Shown here in pieces: positions 17,385 to 31,315 of a DNA stretch of 64,000 bases. Made by a program: the position numbers and the translations under genes. Positions within the stretch are counted from its first letter, which is position 1, and the number at the start of each line of letters is the position of its first letter. The notes under the pieces were generated by a model. The model had not been told where the DNA came from and did not search any database. It saw only the letters and a list, made by a program, of their open reading frames with translations. Source of the DNA: Leptothrix sp. (in: b-proteobacteria) (lineage in GTDB: Bacteria > Pseudomonadota > Gammaproteobacteria > Burkholderiales > Burkholderiaceae_C); assembly GCA_013822685.1 (NCBI GenBank), contig PNKV01000002.1:1-64000 (forward strand). Direction: 5' to 3'.

Positions 17385-17392
17385 TGTATACA
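17385..17392. promoter_or_regulatory. Candidate GntR operator TGTATACA
   Basis: A perfect 8-base palindrome lies in the 124-base gap between divergent gntR and hiuH. FCD-type GntR proteins usually bind short palindromes of this form. It covers the predicted minus-strand -10 element, which fits autorepression. Confidence 0.5.
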
Positions 17393-17412
17393 GTTTTAAG
17401 CATTGCCTGCAA
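17385..17412 (-). promoter_or_regulatory. Predicted gntR-puuE promoter
   Basis: On the minus strand TTGCAG (17412-17407) and TATACA (17390-17385) are separated by 16 bases, each four of six to the sigma-70 consensus. The -10 lies only 11 bases before the gntR ATG, so the transcript would have almost no leader. Confidence 0.4.
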
Positions 17413-17497
17413 GCCCGCGCTGATCTGTCAAGGGCGGCCCGCGACTTGCAACGCCTCTTCCACGAAGGCACATGCCGTGCCAGGACAATCAGCTCCA

Positions 17498-17884
17498 ATG
17501 ACCGACCCCAATCCCCCCGTGACCTCCGCGCCAGCCGGACGCCTGACCACCCATGTGCTGGACACCGTGCACGGCCACCCGGCCGCTGGCATGTCGGTGG
17601 CTTTGTATGTGATGCAGGGTGAATGGGCCTTGATTAAGCAGGCCCGCACCAACGCCGATGGCCGCCTGGACGCACCACTGCTGTCCGGCCATGACCTGGT
17701 GCCGGGCCGCTACCGCCTGGTGTTTGATGTCGAGGCTTATTTCCGACAGATGGGTGTCGATCTGCCCAAGCCTGCTTTTCTGGGCCAGGTGCCCCTGGAC
17801 TTCGGCATCGCCGATGGCGCGGCGCACTACCACGTACCGTTGCTGGTCAGCCCTTGGGCCTACTCCACTTACCGAGGCAGTTGA
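17498..17884 (+). CDS. hiuH: 5-Hydroxyisourate hydrolase (transthyretin-like)
   Basis: The 128-residue protein has the HIU hydrolase signatures: N-terminal GRLTTHVLDTVHGHPA, central PLLSGHDLVPGRYRLVFDVEAYF, and the C-terminal tetrapeptide YRGS that distinguishes these enzymes from transthyretin. It converts 5-hydroxyisourate, the product of PuuD, to OHCU, the substrate of the UraD domain. The ORF track places it in a longer frame from 16646, but the ATG at 17498 gives the normal length. puuD starts three bases after its stop. Confidence 0.94.
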   Translation: MTDPNPPVTSAPAGRLTTHVLDTVHGHPAAGMSVALYVMQGEWALIKQARTNADGRLDAPLLSGHDLVPGRYRLVFDVEAYFRQMGVDLPKPAFLGQVPLDFGIADGAAHYHVPLLVSPWAYSTYRGS

Positions 17885-17887
17885 TCG

Positions 17888-21522
<3,635 letters not shown>

Positions 21523-21526
<4 letters not shown>

Positions 21527-22539
21527 CGAACCTGGCTGCTGTAGTTGAGCGGCACCCACACCCAGCCCTTGCCGACTTTGCGCAGGTGGCCCAAGCCCGG
21601 GAAGCTGAAGTGGCTGACCGCCACCAGGCTGCCGTCCTTGGCCAATTGGGCAAAGGTGCGGGCCCGCGCCGCTGCGGCCTTGGGCTGGTCTGAGTCGAAG
21701 CTGATGGTGACCTCGGGCGAGGCCAATTGCACCGAAGCCACGTGGATCAGGTCACCGATCAGCACCAGACGCTGGCCCTGGCTTTCGACAACGTAGGCGG
21801 TGTGGCCGGCGGTGTGGCCATGGGTGGCCTGGCTGCGGATGCCGGGCACCACTTCGCCATCCTTGTCGAAAGGCTTGAAGCGGTCGGCCTTCACATAGGG
21901 CGTCAGCGACGTGATGGCGCCCAGGAAGAAGCCCTTTTGCTCAGCCGGCGCGGCGTTCAGCTTGGCCTCCGAGAGCCAGAACTCCGAGTCTTGCTTGTCT
22001 GCGTGCACGGTGGCGTTCCGGAACACGCGCTGCTCATCGGCCGCCAGGCCGCCCACATGATCGGGGTGCATGTGCGTGATCAGGATGTCGTCCACCTGCT
22101 CGGGCTGGTAGCCAGCCGCGCGGATTTGTGACACCAGTTTGCCCAGGGTGGGGCCGAACAGGCTGCCAGCGCCCGCATCCACCAGCACCAGGCGCTCACC
22201 GGTGTTGAGCAGAAAGGCATTGACCGAGGTTTCAAGCGGAGCTTTCTGGAAGTTCTGCTTCAGGCCCAGGGCGATGCGCGACTGTGAGGTGTGCAGCAGC
22301 TTGTCGACTGGCAGCTCCACCGTGCCGTCGCTGAGCGCCGTGACTTCGACGTTGCCGACCATCACGCGGTACCAGCCGGGCGCCTGGGTCTTGATCTGTG
22401 GCGCGGCCGCGTGGGCCACAACGGGCAGGCTGGCCAATGACAGTCCGCCCAGGGCCAGTGACACCGCCACGGCAAGTTGGCCGAGCTGGCGGCGGGCAAG
22501 GGTGCGGGATTGGGTGTGGATGGGAGCAGAAGCGTTCAT
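21523..22539 (-). CDS. Exported metallo-beta-lactamase-fold hydrolase
   Basis: The 338-residue protein has an N-terminal export signal (TLARRQLGQLAVAVSLALGG, cleavage near AHAAAP), with twin arginines that could suit Tat. The MBL-fold catalytic domain shows ITHMHPDHVGGL, a further His in THGHTAGHTAYVV and VLIGDLIHV. It resembles lactonase/alkylsulfatase-like MBL hydrolases; the substrate is unknown. The ATG at 22539 is chosen because it precedes the signal sequence, and the ORF upstream is non-coding. It is convergent with katG and divergent from the lipase-like gene. Confidence 0.85.
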
Positions 22540-22806
22540 CGGGTCTTTCTCGCGGTTTTGTTGTGGACAAGCATGCTGAGTTTGCAATATTGACAGAGAA
22601 CCGACATTGCCCCGACCGCCGTCACTCGCGCTGGGCGTCATTGATCGCCTGCGCCACGCGGGGGCGCGCTCAATCTGTTGATCGTTAAATGACATGCCAC
22701 CGGGTAAGTCCCAGGCGGCAAAGTCAATGATTGGCCGCGTCGGCCCATGCCGCCAGGGCTTTGGGGCCCTAGCATCCGGCCAATAAAACACATTGAAGGA
22801 AACTGC
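22540..22806. other. Divergent intergenic region, MBL / lipase-like genes
   Basis: This 267-base gap is the longest in the window. It holds an 8-base palindrome CAATATTG (22585-22592) and a GAAGGAAACTGC ribosome-binding region before the plus-strand gene. I see no small gene, tRNA or clear promoter pair in it. Confidence 0.5.
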
Positions 22807-24030
22807 ATGAAGCAAACGATGAAACGCTTGAGCACCATCGCCGGCCTGGCCTGCGTGGGCGCTCTGTCCATGACGAACCTGGCCCAGGCCCAACAGGTCT
22901 ATCCCACGGTCGACTCCAAGCTCAAGCCCACCGCCGACGCCTTCTACACCTCGCCCTCCAGCGCCGAGTTGGCTGCTGAAGTTCCGGGCAACGTGCTGCG
23001 CTACCGCGCATTGCCGGCCAGCTCTCTGGGCACCAGCCTCAAGGAGGGCTGGCAGTTGATGTACCGCTCCACGAACACCAAGAACGAGCCCGTCGCCATG
23101 GTGACCACGGTCTTGATCCCGAAGGCAGCGCCCGCCACCGGCCGCAAACTGCTGTCGTACCAGTCCTTCTACGACAGCCTCACGCTGGATTGCTCACCCT
23201 CCGGGCAGGCCACGTCCAACAGCCTCCTGGAAAAGACGTTTTTCCAATCGGCGCTGAACAAGGGCTATGTGGTGACGATGGCGGACTATGAAGGCCTCCA
23301 ATCGCAGTGGATCGTGGCCAAGAACAGCGGGCAGGGCGTGCTTGACGGCATCCGCGCCACGCAAAGGTTCAGCAAGAGCGGTCTGAATGCGACGACGCCG
23401 GTCGGCATGTTGGGCTATTCGGGTGGCGGCTTCGCCACGGCTTGGGCCGCCGAACTGGCAGGCGTCTATGCCCCCGAGTTGAAGATCATTGGCGCTGCCC
23501 AAGGCGGCCTGCCAGTCAACCCCATCAACGTGGCCAAGAAGGTCGACGGCACGTTCTGGGCTGGCGCCTACCTGGGTGCCGTGGTGGGCCTGTCGCGTGG
23601 CTACCCTGAGATCAAGGTCGAGGACTACGCCACGCCGGCGGGCGTCGAGGCCATCAAGGACATTGGCACACGCTGCTTGACGGGTTCGCCCAACTTGCTG
23701 ACGGCCTACGCCTACAAGAAGGGCTCCGACTTTTTGAAGGACCCCAACTTCCTGAACCTGCCGCTGATGCAGGCCATCAACCGCGAAAACACCATGGGCC
23801 AGTATGCCCCCAAGATCCCCTTGCACATCTTTCAAAGCGTTGGCGATCAACTGATGCCCATCGCCGATGTCAACAACCTGGTCGCCTACTACTGCGCCAA
23901 CCAGTCGACGGTGCAGTACAAGCCGGTGTCGGGCACCGACCACGTCTTGGGCGCCCTGGGCTTGAGCGGTGGTTTGAACTACTTGCTTGACCGCTTCGAT
24001 GGCAAGGTGGCACCCAATAACTGCAAATGA
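22807..24030 (+). CDS. Secreted lipase-like alpha/beta hydrolase
   Basis: The 407-residue protein has a Sec signal peptide (MKQTMKRLSTIAGLACVGAL, cleavage near AQAQQVYP). The alpha/beta-hydrolase body has a GYSGGG nucleophile elbow (Ser in VGMLGYSGGGFATAW) and a late GTDHVLG segment that could supply the catalytic His. The layout resembles secretory lipases of the fungal LIP/PF03583 type found also in bacteria. The start at 22807 follows GAAGGAAACTGC. Its stop TGA directly abuts the stop of the convergent methyltransferase gene. Confidence 0.82.
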   Translation: MKQTMKRLSTIAGLACVGALSMTNLAQAQQVYPTVDSKLKPTADAFYTSPSSAELAAEVPGNVLRYRALPASSLGTSLKEGWQLMYRSTNTKNEPVAMVTTVLIPKAAPATGRKLLSYQSFYDSLTLDCSPSGQATSNSLLEKTFFQSALNKGYVVTMADYEGLQSQWIVAKNSGQGVLDGIRATQRFSKSGLNATTPVGMLGYSGGGFATAWAAELAGVYAPELKIIGAAQGGLPVNPINVAKKVDGTFWAGAYLGAVVGLSRGYPEIKVEDYATPAGVEAIKDIGTRCLTGSPNLLTAYAYKKGSDFLKDPNFLNLPLMQAINRENTMGQYAPKIPLHIFQSVGDQLMPIADVNNLVAYYCANQSTVQYKPVSGTDHVLGALGLSGGLNYLLDRFDGKVAPNNCK

Positions 24031-24858
24031 TCAGCCCAGGGTGATCACGATCTCCGCGTATTGACTCGGCACCACCAAGCCACGCCCGCGGCCAGTGTCG
24101 AGTTCATTCAGCAGCGTCGTGATGTCCCGTGCCAGCGCGTTTTGCCCCGCCGCATCCAGTGCGGCGAAGGCTTTGTGCGTGGGACCGTAGAAATCACGGA
24201 ACACCTGCAAAAAGTGCTCGGCAGAGCGGTAGCGAAAGTGAAAGTGCTTGCGCTCAATGCGCAGGTCACGAAGGCGCGGGCCGAACAAGTCTGCCAGGTG
24301 GGCGTCGGTGCCCCACAGCGAAGGTGAGCGTACGCCGGCCGGCGGCGCCACGTGCGTGCCAATGAGTTTGAACAGTTGGCCAATGAAGCCTTCTGGTGTC
24401 CAGTTGGCCATCCCGATGCGTCCGCCCGGGCGCACCACGCGCAGCATCTCGCGTGCGGCAGTGGCGTGGTCGGGTGCGAACATCACGCCAAAGGTGGACA
24501 GTGCGGTGTCGAAGCTGGCGTCTGCATAAGGCAGGGCCTCGGCATCGGCGACCTCAAAACGCACCTTCAAGTCTTCAGCTTCAGCACGTTGGCGCCCTTT
24601 GTCCAGCAGCGCTTGCACGTAGTCGGTGGACGTCACTTGGGCGAATCGGCGCGCCGCGGCCAGGGTCACGTTGCCGTTTCCGGCGGCGACGTCAAGCACG
24701 CGTTCGTCAGCGCGGATATCCACCGCTTCGGCAAGCATTTCCCCGACAATCTGCAGGGTCGTCCCAACGGTGGCGTAGTCGCCGCTGGCCCAGGTGGCCT
24801 GCTGGCGTTGTTTGATCGCGCCAAAATCTGGGGATGGCGTGGAAACGGTGGATGTCAT
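24031..24858 (-). CDS. Class I SAM-dependent methyltransferase
   Basis: The 275-residue protein has a UbiE-like Rossmann methyltransferase core: motif I VLDVAAGNGNVTLAAA, acidic motif post-I STDYVQALL, motif II ADAEALPYADASFDTALS and motif III LRVVRPGGRIGMANW. The substrate is not evident. The start at 24858 follows a GAGGAATTCATC ribosome-binding site. It diverges from the AraC gene across 138 bases, which suggests AraC could control it. Confidence 0.85.
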   Translation of the reverse strand: MTSTVSTPSPDFGAIKQRQQATWASGDYATVGTTLQIVGEMLAEAVDIRADERVLDVAAGNGNVTLAAARRFAQVTSTDYVQALLDKGRQRAEAEDLKVRFEVADAEALPYADASFDTALSTFGVMFAPDHATAAREMLRVVRPGGRIGMANWTPEGFIGQLFKLIGTHVAPPAGVRSPSLWGTDAHLADLFGPRLRDLRIERKHFHFRYRSAEHFLQVFRDFYGPTHKAFAALDAAGQNALARDITTLLNELDTGRGRGLVVPSQYAEIVITLG

Positions 24859-24996
24859 GATGAATTCCTCTAAGTTGCTGGTTGTCCGACGCTGTATGGG
24901 CCGGTGCGCCCATGATTCCTGGATGCGCGCCAAGGCGCTTTACCGGGTGTCGTGCGGCCTTGCTCGCGCGTCTTCCAATCCGGTGGCCTTCGAGCC

Positions 24997-26022
24997 ATGA
25001 CGGCGATCCTCGACCCTTTGTCCGATGTGCTGCGCAGCGTTCGGCTGCGTGGGTCGGTGTTCTTCCACGTGAGTTGCCGCGATCAGTGGTCGGCCAAAGC
25101 GCCGCACTCCAGCGAGATGGCTCCGGCCGTGATGCCTGGCGCCGAGCACGTCATCGAGTACCACTTGTTCGTCAAAGGCGAGGGCTGGTTGAGCGTGGAG
25201 GGCGAGCCGCCGTTGCACTTGGGCGAGGGTGACATCGTGATGCTGCCGCACGGCGATGCGCATGTGCTTTCCAGCGCGCCTGGCCTGCCGCCGACAGACC
25301 CCGATGGCGAATGGCTTTTCAGTGTGCGCGACAACCCCAAGCCGATCCCGGTGACCTACCGTGGGAACATGTTCGAGCCCGGCTCGCTGTTGCCGCCCGA
25401 GGACGCCAGTGCCATCCTGGTTTGTGGCTTCATCGCGTGCGATCTGCGGCCGTTCAACCCACTGATCAACGCCTTGCCAAGATTGTTGCACCTGCCCGCC
25501 GAAGGCGTCGGGGCGTGGGTGGCGCCCATGCTCGAACAAGCGGCCTCGGAATCCATTGAGCGGCGCGCCGGGGGGGCGGCGTTGCTGCAGCGGGTCAGCG
25601 AGATGGTGTTCGTCGACGGCGCTCGGCGCTATCTGGACTCTCTGCCGCCGCAGGCGCAAGGCTGGCTCGGCGCACTGCGCGATCGCCAAGTTGGCCGCGC
25701 AATCACACTGATGCATGGCGCACCCGATGAACCATGGACTTTGGAGACATTGGGCCGCCATGTGGGACTCTCGCGCTCGGCCTTGCACGAGCGCTTCGTG
25801 GCACTGACCGGCATGGCGCCGATGCAGTATCTGGCCAACTGGAGGATGCAGTGCGGAGCCAGGCTGCTGCGCGATGGCCACTCCGGTGTGGCGGCCATCG
25901 CGCTGGAGGTGGGCTACGACTCGGAGGCCGCGTTTTCACGCGCCTTCAAGCGTGCCACCGGCCTGCCGCCAGGAAGTTGGCGGCGGGCTCAGCGGCAGCA
26001 GTCGCCGGAGCCTTCGCCATAG
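24997..26022 (+). CDS. AraC-family regulator with cupin sensor domain
   Basis: The 341-residue regulator combines an N-terminal AraC cupin_6-type domain (FHVSCRDQWSAKAP and LGEGDIVMLPHGDAHVL) with a C-terminal double helix-turn-helix (ETLGRHVGLSRSALHERF and AALEVGYDSEAAFSRAFKR-like segment). The ATG at 24997 is chosen over the longer ORF. It is divergent from the methyltransferase and 41 bases upstream of the GFA-like gene, so either may be a target. Confidence 0.9.
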   Translation: MTAILDPLSDVLRSVRLRGSVFFHVSCRDQWSAKAPHSSEMAPAVMPGAEHVIEYHLFVKGEGWLSVEGEPPLHLGEGDIVMLPHGDAHVLSSAPGLPPTDPDGEWLFSVRDNPKPIPVTYRGNMFEPGSLLPPEDASAILVCGFIACDLRPFNPLINALPRLLHLPAEGVGAWVAPMLEQAASESIERRAGGAALLQRVSEMVFVDGARRYLDSLPPQAQGWLGALRDRQVGRAITLMHGAPDEPWTLETLGRHVGLSRSALHERFVALTGMAPMQYLANWRMQCGARLLRDGHSGVAAIALEVGYDSEAAFSRAFKRATGLPPGSWRRAQRQQSPEPSP

Positions 26023-26063
26023 GCCGTCTAAACTCTGTGACATCGCAATTCAGGAGGACGGAC

Positions 26064-26474
26064 ATGCACCGTGGCAGTTGCCTCTGCGGAGGCGTCACCT
26101 TCACCGTGTTGGGCGACTTGCCGCCCATCCAGGTCTGCCATTGCGGCCAGTGCCGCCGTGCGCAGGGCACGCCTTTCGTGACCAACATCCCGCTGGACGA
26201 GTCGCAGGTCGATTGGCACTCTGGCATCAGCCTGATTCAGCGCTACGAGTCATCGCCCGGCAAATACCGGTGCTTTTGCAAGACTTGCGGTTCGCCCTTG
26301 TTCAGCCAGCGCACCTCGTTGCCGGGAGTGTTGCGCCTGCGGGTGGGCACGCTGCAGGGGCACGTCAAGGCCAAGGTCGGTTTTCACATCCATGACGCAT
26401 CCAAGGCCAACTGGTGGACATCGCAAGACGATGCTCAGGCGCCGAGGTACGACCAGGAGGCTCCGACCGCGTGA
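26064..26474 (+). CDS. GFA/CENP-V-like zinc protein
   Basis: The 136-residue protein has the GFA-family cysteine pattern: CLCGGV near residue 6, CHCGQCRRAQG near 31, and CKTCGSPLF near 75, which together bind structural and catalytic zinc. The family is named after a glutathione-dependent formaldehyde-activating enzyme, but most members have no proven activity. A CAGGAGGAC ribosome-binding site precedes the ATG at 26064. It follows the AraC gene and is convergent with xdhC. Confidence 0.88.
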   Translation: MHRGSCLCGGVTFTVLGDLPPIQVCHCGQCRRAQGTPFVTNIPLDESQVDWHSGISLIQRYESSPGKYRCFCKTCGSPLFSQRTSLPGVLRLRVGTLQGHVKAKVGFHIHDASKANWWTSQDDAQAPRYDQEAPTA

Positions 26475-26492
26475 ACCAGCCGGGGCGGTTCA
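26472..26492. terminator. Inverted repeat carrying both stop codons, GFA / xdhC
   Basis: TGAACC and GGTTCA form a perfect 6-base stem around a nine-base loop. The left arm holds the GFA stop and the right arm the xdhC stop. No T tract follows, so termination is only possible. Confidence 0.35.
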
Positions 26493-27368
26493 GCGGCTTG
26501 TTGGCGATGGATTTGAGCTGTGTTGCAGCAGTTGAGCCACCACCGCGACGGCGATCACGGCGGGCTCCTTGCCTTCCAGTCCGGGCAAGCCGATGGGGCA
26601 GATCAGGCGGTCCAATGCGTCAGGCGCGATGCCTTGCTCGCGCAGGCGGTGCAAAAACTTGGCGAGCTTGGTTTGCGATCCGATCAAGCCGGCGAAGCTG
26701 AAATCGTCGCGGCGCAGCACCGTGGTGATGATGCGCAGGTCTAGGTCATGGCGGTGCGTCAGCACCAGGTGGCAGGCGTTGGCGGGCGCGTCCAGCACCT
26801 CCTGCTCGGCGGCATCGGTGTCCAGCCACTGGATGTGCGGTGGCAATGTGGACAGCATCTCAGGGCTGGGCAGGCCGGGTTGTTCGGCATGGGTCAGCAT
26901 GGGGTCTTCGGCGCGCTCGTCAATCCAGCGCACGGTGCAATCCAGATCTACCAGCAGGCGCACGATGGCCTGGCCCACATGGCCGGCCCCGTGCAGCTCA
27001 AGGTGGAAGCGGGGCGGGGGCAAATTCCAGTCGGCCAGTGTGGCCTCGTTCAAGGGGGCAAAACGCAAGGTCACCACGCCGCCACAGCATTGGCCCAGTG
27101 TGGGGCCCAACGGAAAGGTGCGCGTCCACGAGGTGGTGGGCCAGGCGTCCTCTCGCAAGGCATGGCGCGCCAGGTCAATGGCCTGCCATTCCAGATGCCC
27201 GCCGCCGATGGTGCCGTCCACCTCGGCGTTTGAGACCAGCATGCGCGTGCCAATGCCGCGCGGCGTCGAGCCTTTGATCTCGTCGACCGAGATGACCAAG
27301 GCGTGGCTTCCGTTCGCCAGCCATTGCTCGGCCGTGCGTCGCAACCCTCGGGCGCTCAAGCTACTCAT
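26490..27368 (-). CDS. xdhC: Xanthine dehydrogenase accessory protein XdhC
   Basis: The 292-residue protein matches XdhC, which binds molybdenum cofactor, promotes its sulfuration and inserts it into XdhB. Visible motifs are IKGSTPRGIGTRM, GTIGGGHLEWQA and LGQCCGGVVTL near the N-terminus, and a Rossmann-like C-terminal half (HGAGHVGQAIVRLL, LVLTHRHDLDLR, FAGLIGSQTKLAKF). It is the third gene of xdhABC, starting five bases after the xdhB stop. Confidence 0.93.
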   Translation of the reverse strand: MSSLSARGLRRTAEQWLANGSHALVISVDEIKGSTPRGIGTRMLVSNAEVDGTIGGGHLEWQAIDLARHALREDAWPTTSWTRTFPLGPTLGQCCGGVVTLRFAPLNEATLADWNLPPPRFHLELHGAGHVGQAIVRLLVDLDCTVRWIDERAEDPMLTHAEQPGLPSPEMLSTLPPHIQWLDTDAAEQEVLDAPANACHLVLTHRHDLDLRIITTVLRRDDFSFAGLIGSQTKLAKFLHRLREQGIAPDALDRLICPIGLPGLEGKEPAVIAVAVVAQLLQHSSNPSPTSR

Positions 27369-27373
27369 GCTGA

Positions 27374-29685
27374 TCAGGCCAGCGCGGCCTTGACGGCATC
27401 GACCGCATCAAGGATGGCCTCAGGCGTGGCGGGCGCGCGCAGAGGCGGATCGATGGCGTGCTGGCCCACGCTGGACACCGCATCGCGGATCGCCAGGAAC
27501 ACCGAGAACGGCAGCAGCAGGGGCGGCTCGCCCACTGCCTTGGACCGGTGGATCGTGTCTTCTGCATTGATGTTGTCAAACAGCTTGACGCGGAAATCGG
27601 CCGGGCAGTCGCTGGCGGTGGGGATCTTGTAGGTGGAGGGCGCGTGCGTCATCAGCCGGCCAGTTTGCGGGTGCCAGTACAACTCTTCACTGGTCAGCCA
27701 GCCCATGCCCTGGATGAAGCCACCTTCGATCTGGCCGATGTCGACGGCGGGGTTGATGGACTGGCCGACGTCGTGTAGCACATCGGCGCGCAGCAGCTTC
27801 CATTCGCCGGTCAAGGTGTCGACCAGCACCTCGCTCACGGCCGCGCCGTAAGCAAAGTAGAAGAAGGGCCTGCCTTGCATGGTGGCCCGGTCCCAATGCA
27901 GCTTGGGCGTGGTGTAGAAGCCGTCGGACCACAGTTGCACGCGGGCGAAGTAAGCCTGGCTGATGACCTGCTCGAAGGGCAAGGTTTGATCGCCGACCTG
28001 CACATGGTCATCTATAAACCGCACGGCGTCCAACGGCACCTTGTCACGGTCGGCCAGAAATTGCGTCAGCCGCGCAATGATCTGCTGGGCTGCATTGGCG
28101 GCAGCCTTGCCATTCAGATCAGAGCCGGTCGATGCGGCCGTGGCCGAGGTATTGACCACCTTGGCCGTGTCGGTGGCCGTGACGCGCACGCGGCCCATGC
28201 TGACGCCCAAGGTGTGCGCCACCATTTGCGCCACCTTGGTGTTGAGGCCCTGGCCCATTTCGGTGCCGCCGTGGTTCACCAGCACGCTGCCATCGGTGTA
28301 GATGTGCACCAAGGCGCCGGCCTGGTTCAGGTGCACCACGTTGAAGGAGATGCCGAATTTCAGCGGCGTCAGGGCCAGGCCTTTCTTCAAGACCGGGCTG
28401 CTGGTGTTGAAGGCCTCAATCGACTGGCGGCGCGCACGGTAGTCGCTGCTGGCCACCAACTCGTCGATCAATGGGCGCAGCACATTGTCTTCAACGGTCT
28501 GGCCATAAGGCGTGACGTTGTTGTCTTGCAGGCCATACAGGTTGGCCAGGCGCACGTCCAGCGCATCCAGTTTGAGCTTGCGGGCGATGCTGTCCAGCGC
28601 GACTTCCACCGCCAGCGCACCTTGTGGGCCGCCAAAGCCGCGGAAGGCGGTGTTGCTTTGCGTGTTGGTGCGCGCGCAGTAGCCGTGCATGTCCACATCT
28701 GGCAGCCAATAGGCATTGTCGAAGTGGCACAAGGCGCGGGTCATCACCGGGGGCGACAGGTCGGCCGACCAACCCGCCCGCGACACCATGTCCACCTGGG
28801 CGGCCAGAATGCGCCCCTGGTCGTCATGGCCAATCTCGTAGTCGTGGATGAAGCAATGGCGCCGGCCGGTGATCATGAAGTCGTCATCGCGGTCCACCCG
28901 CAACTTGACCGGGCGCTTGAGCTTGTGGGCCGCAATGGCCGCGATGCACGCAAACACGGCCGATTGCGATTCCTTGCCGCCAAAGCCGCCGCCCATTCGC
29001 CGGCACTCCACCTGAATGTGGTGCGAGTTCAGCTTCAAAGCCTGGGCGATGTGGTGCTGCATTTCGCTGGGGTGCTGGGTGGAGCAGTGCACCAGCATCC
29101 CGTTGTTCTCGCGCGGGATGGCGTAAGAGATCTGGCCTTCCAGGTAGAACTGCTCCTGGCCACCCAGATAGAAACGATCCTTCAAGCGGTGAGGCGCCTC
29201 GGCCATGGCGGTGGCCGCATCGCCGCGCTTCAAGTGCATGGGCGGCACCACGTACGATTCAGCGGCGTGGGCGGCTTCGATGGTCAGCAGTGAGGGCAGG
29301 GCCTCGACCTGGATGACCTCTTTGGCACGGGCGGCAGCACGGCGGGCTGATTCGCGGTCGGTGGCGATGACGGCAAACACCGGGTGGCCCAGGAAGTGCA
29401 CCTCGCCATCGGCCAGGATGGGCTCGTCGTGGATGATGGCGCCGCAGTCGTTTTGGCCGGGCACATCTTGCGCGGTCAACACCGCCACCACGCCAGGCAG
29501 GGCCTTCAGGGCGTCAAGGTCAACACTGATCAAACGGCCATGGGCGACGGGTGACAGGCCCAAGGCGCAATGAAGCGTGCCTGCCAGTTCAGGCAGGTCG
29601 TCAATGTAGGGCGCGGCGCCCGCCACATGCAGGTGCGCGGATTCGTGTGGCAGCGATTGGCCAGCGGCCGTGGCGGCGTTGATCA

Positions 29686-29698
<13 letters not shown>
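27374..29698 (-). CDS. xdhB: Xanthine dehydrogenase molybdopterin-binding subunit XdhB
   Basis: The 774-residue subunit holds the molybdenum site that oxidises hypoxanthine and xanthine to urate. Visible motifs include RRMGGGFGGKESQ, AFRGFGGPQGAL, GTEMGQGLNTKVAQ, and the C-terminal AVGEPPLLLPFSVF with the catalytic Glu. Two starts are possible: ATG 29698, overlapping xdhA by 13 bases with AAAAGGTG upstream, or ATG 29686, forming TGATG with the xdhA stop. I keep the first. Confidence 0.95.
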
Positions 29699-31185
<1,487 letters not shown>

Positions 31186-31283
31186 GGTCAGGCTCCTGGA
31201 ACAGCGAAAGCATTGAATGGCACTCCCCACTGAATGGGGATCCCGCGTCAGAGGGTACTGCGATTGGGGTTTGCCGCTATACC

Positions 31284-31291
31284 ATCATGAT
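31284..31291. promoter_or_regulatory. Palindrome ATCATGAT in xdhA/LysR intergenic region
   Basis: This 8-base perfect palindrome sits in a conspicuously AT-rich stretch (31281-31302) between divergent xdhA and the LysR gene. A regulatory site for the LysR protein is plausible, but no T-N11-A box is decisive. Confidence 0.3.
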
Positions 31292-31315
31292 AATAATAAC
31301 TATCTGCCGCTGCAC

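Noticed and set aside
22590-22595. Perfect TTGACA hexamer upstream of the lipase-like gene
   Set aside because: No -10-like sequence lies 16-18 bases downstream.
27875-29293. 472-residue plus-strand ORF opposite xdhB
   Set aside because: It is antisense to a highly conserved subunit and has no recognisable motif.
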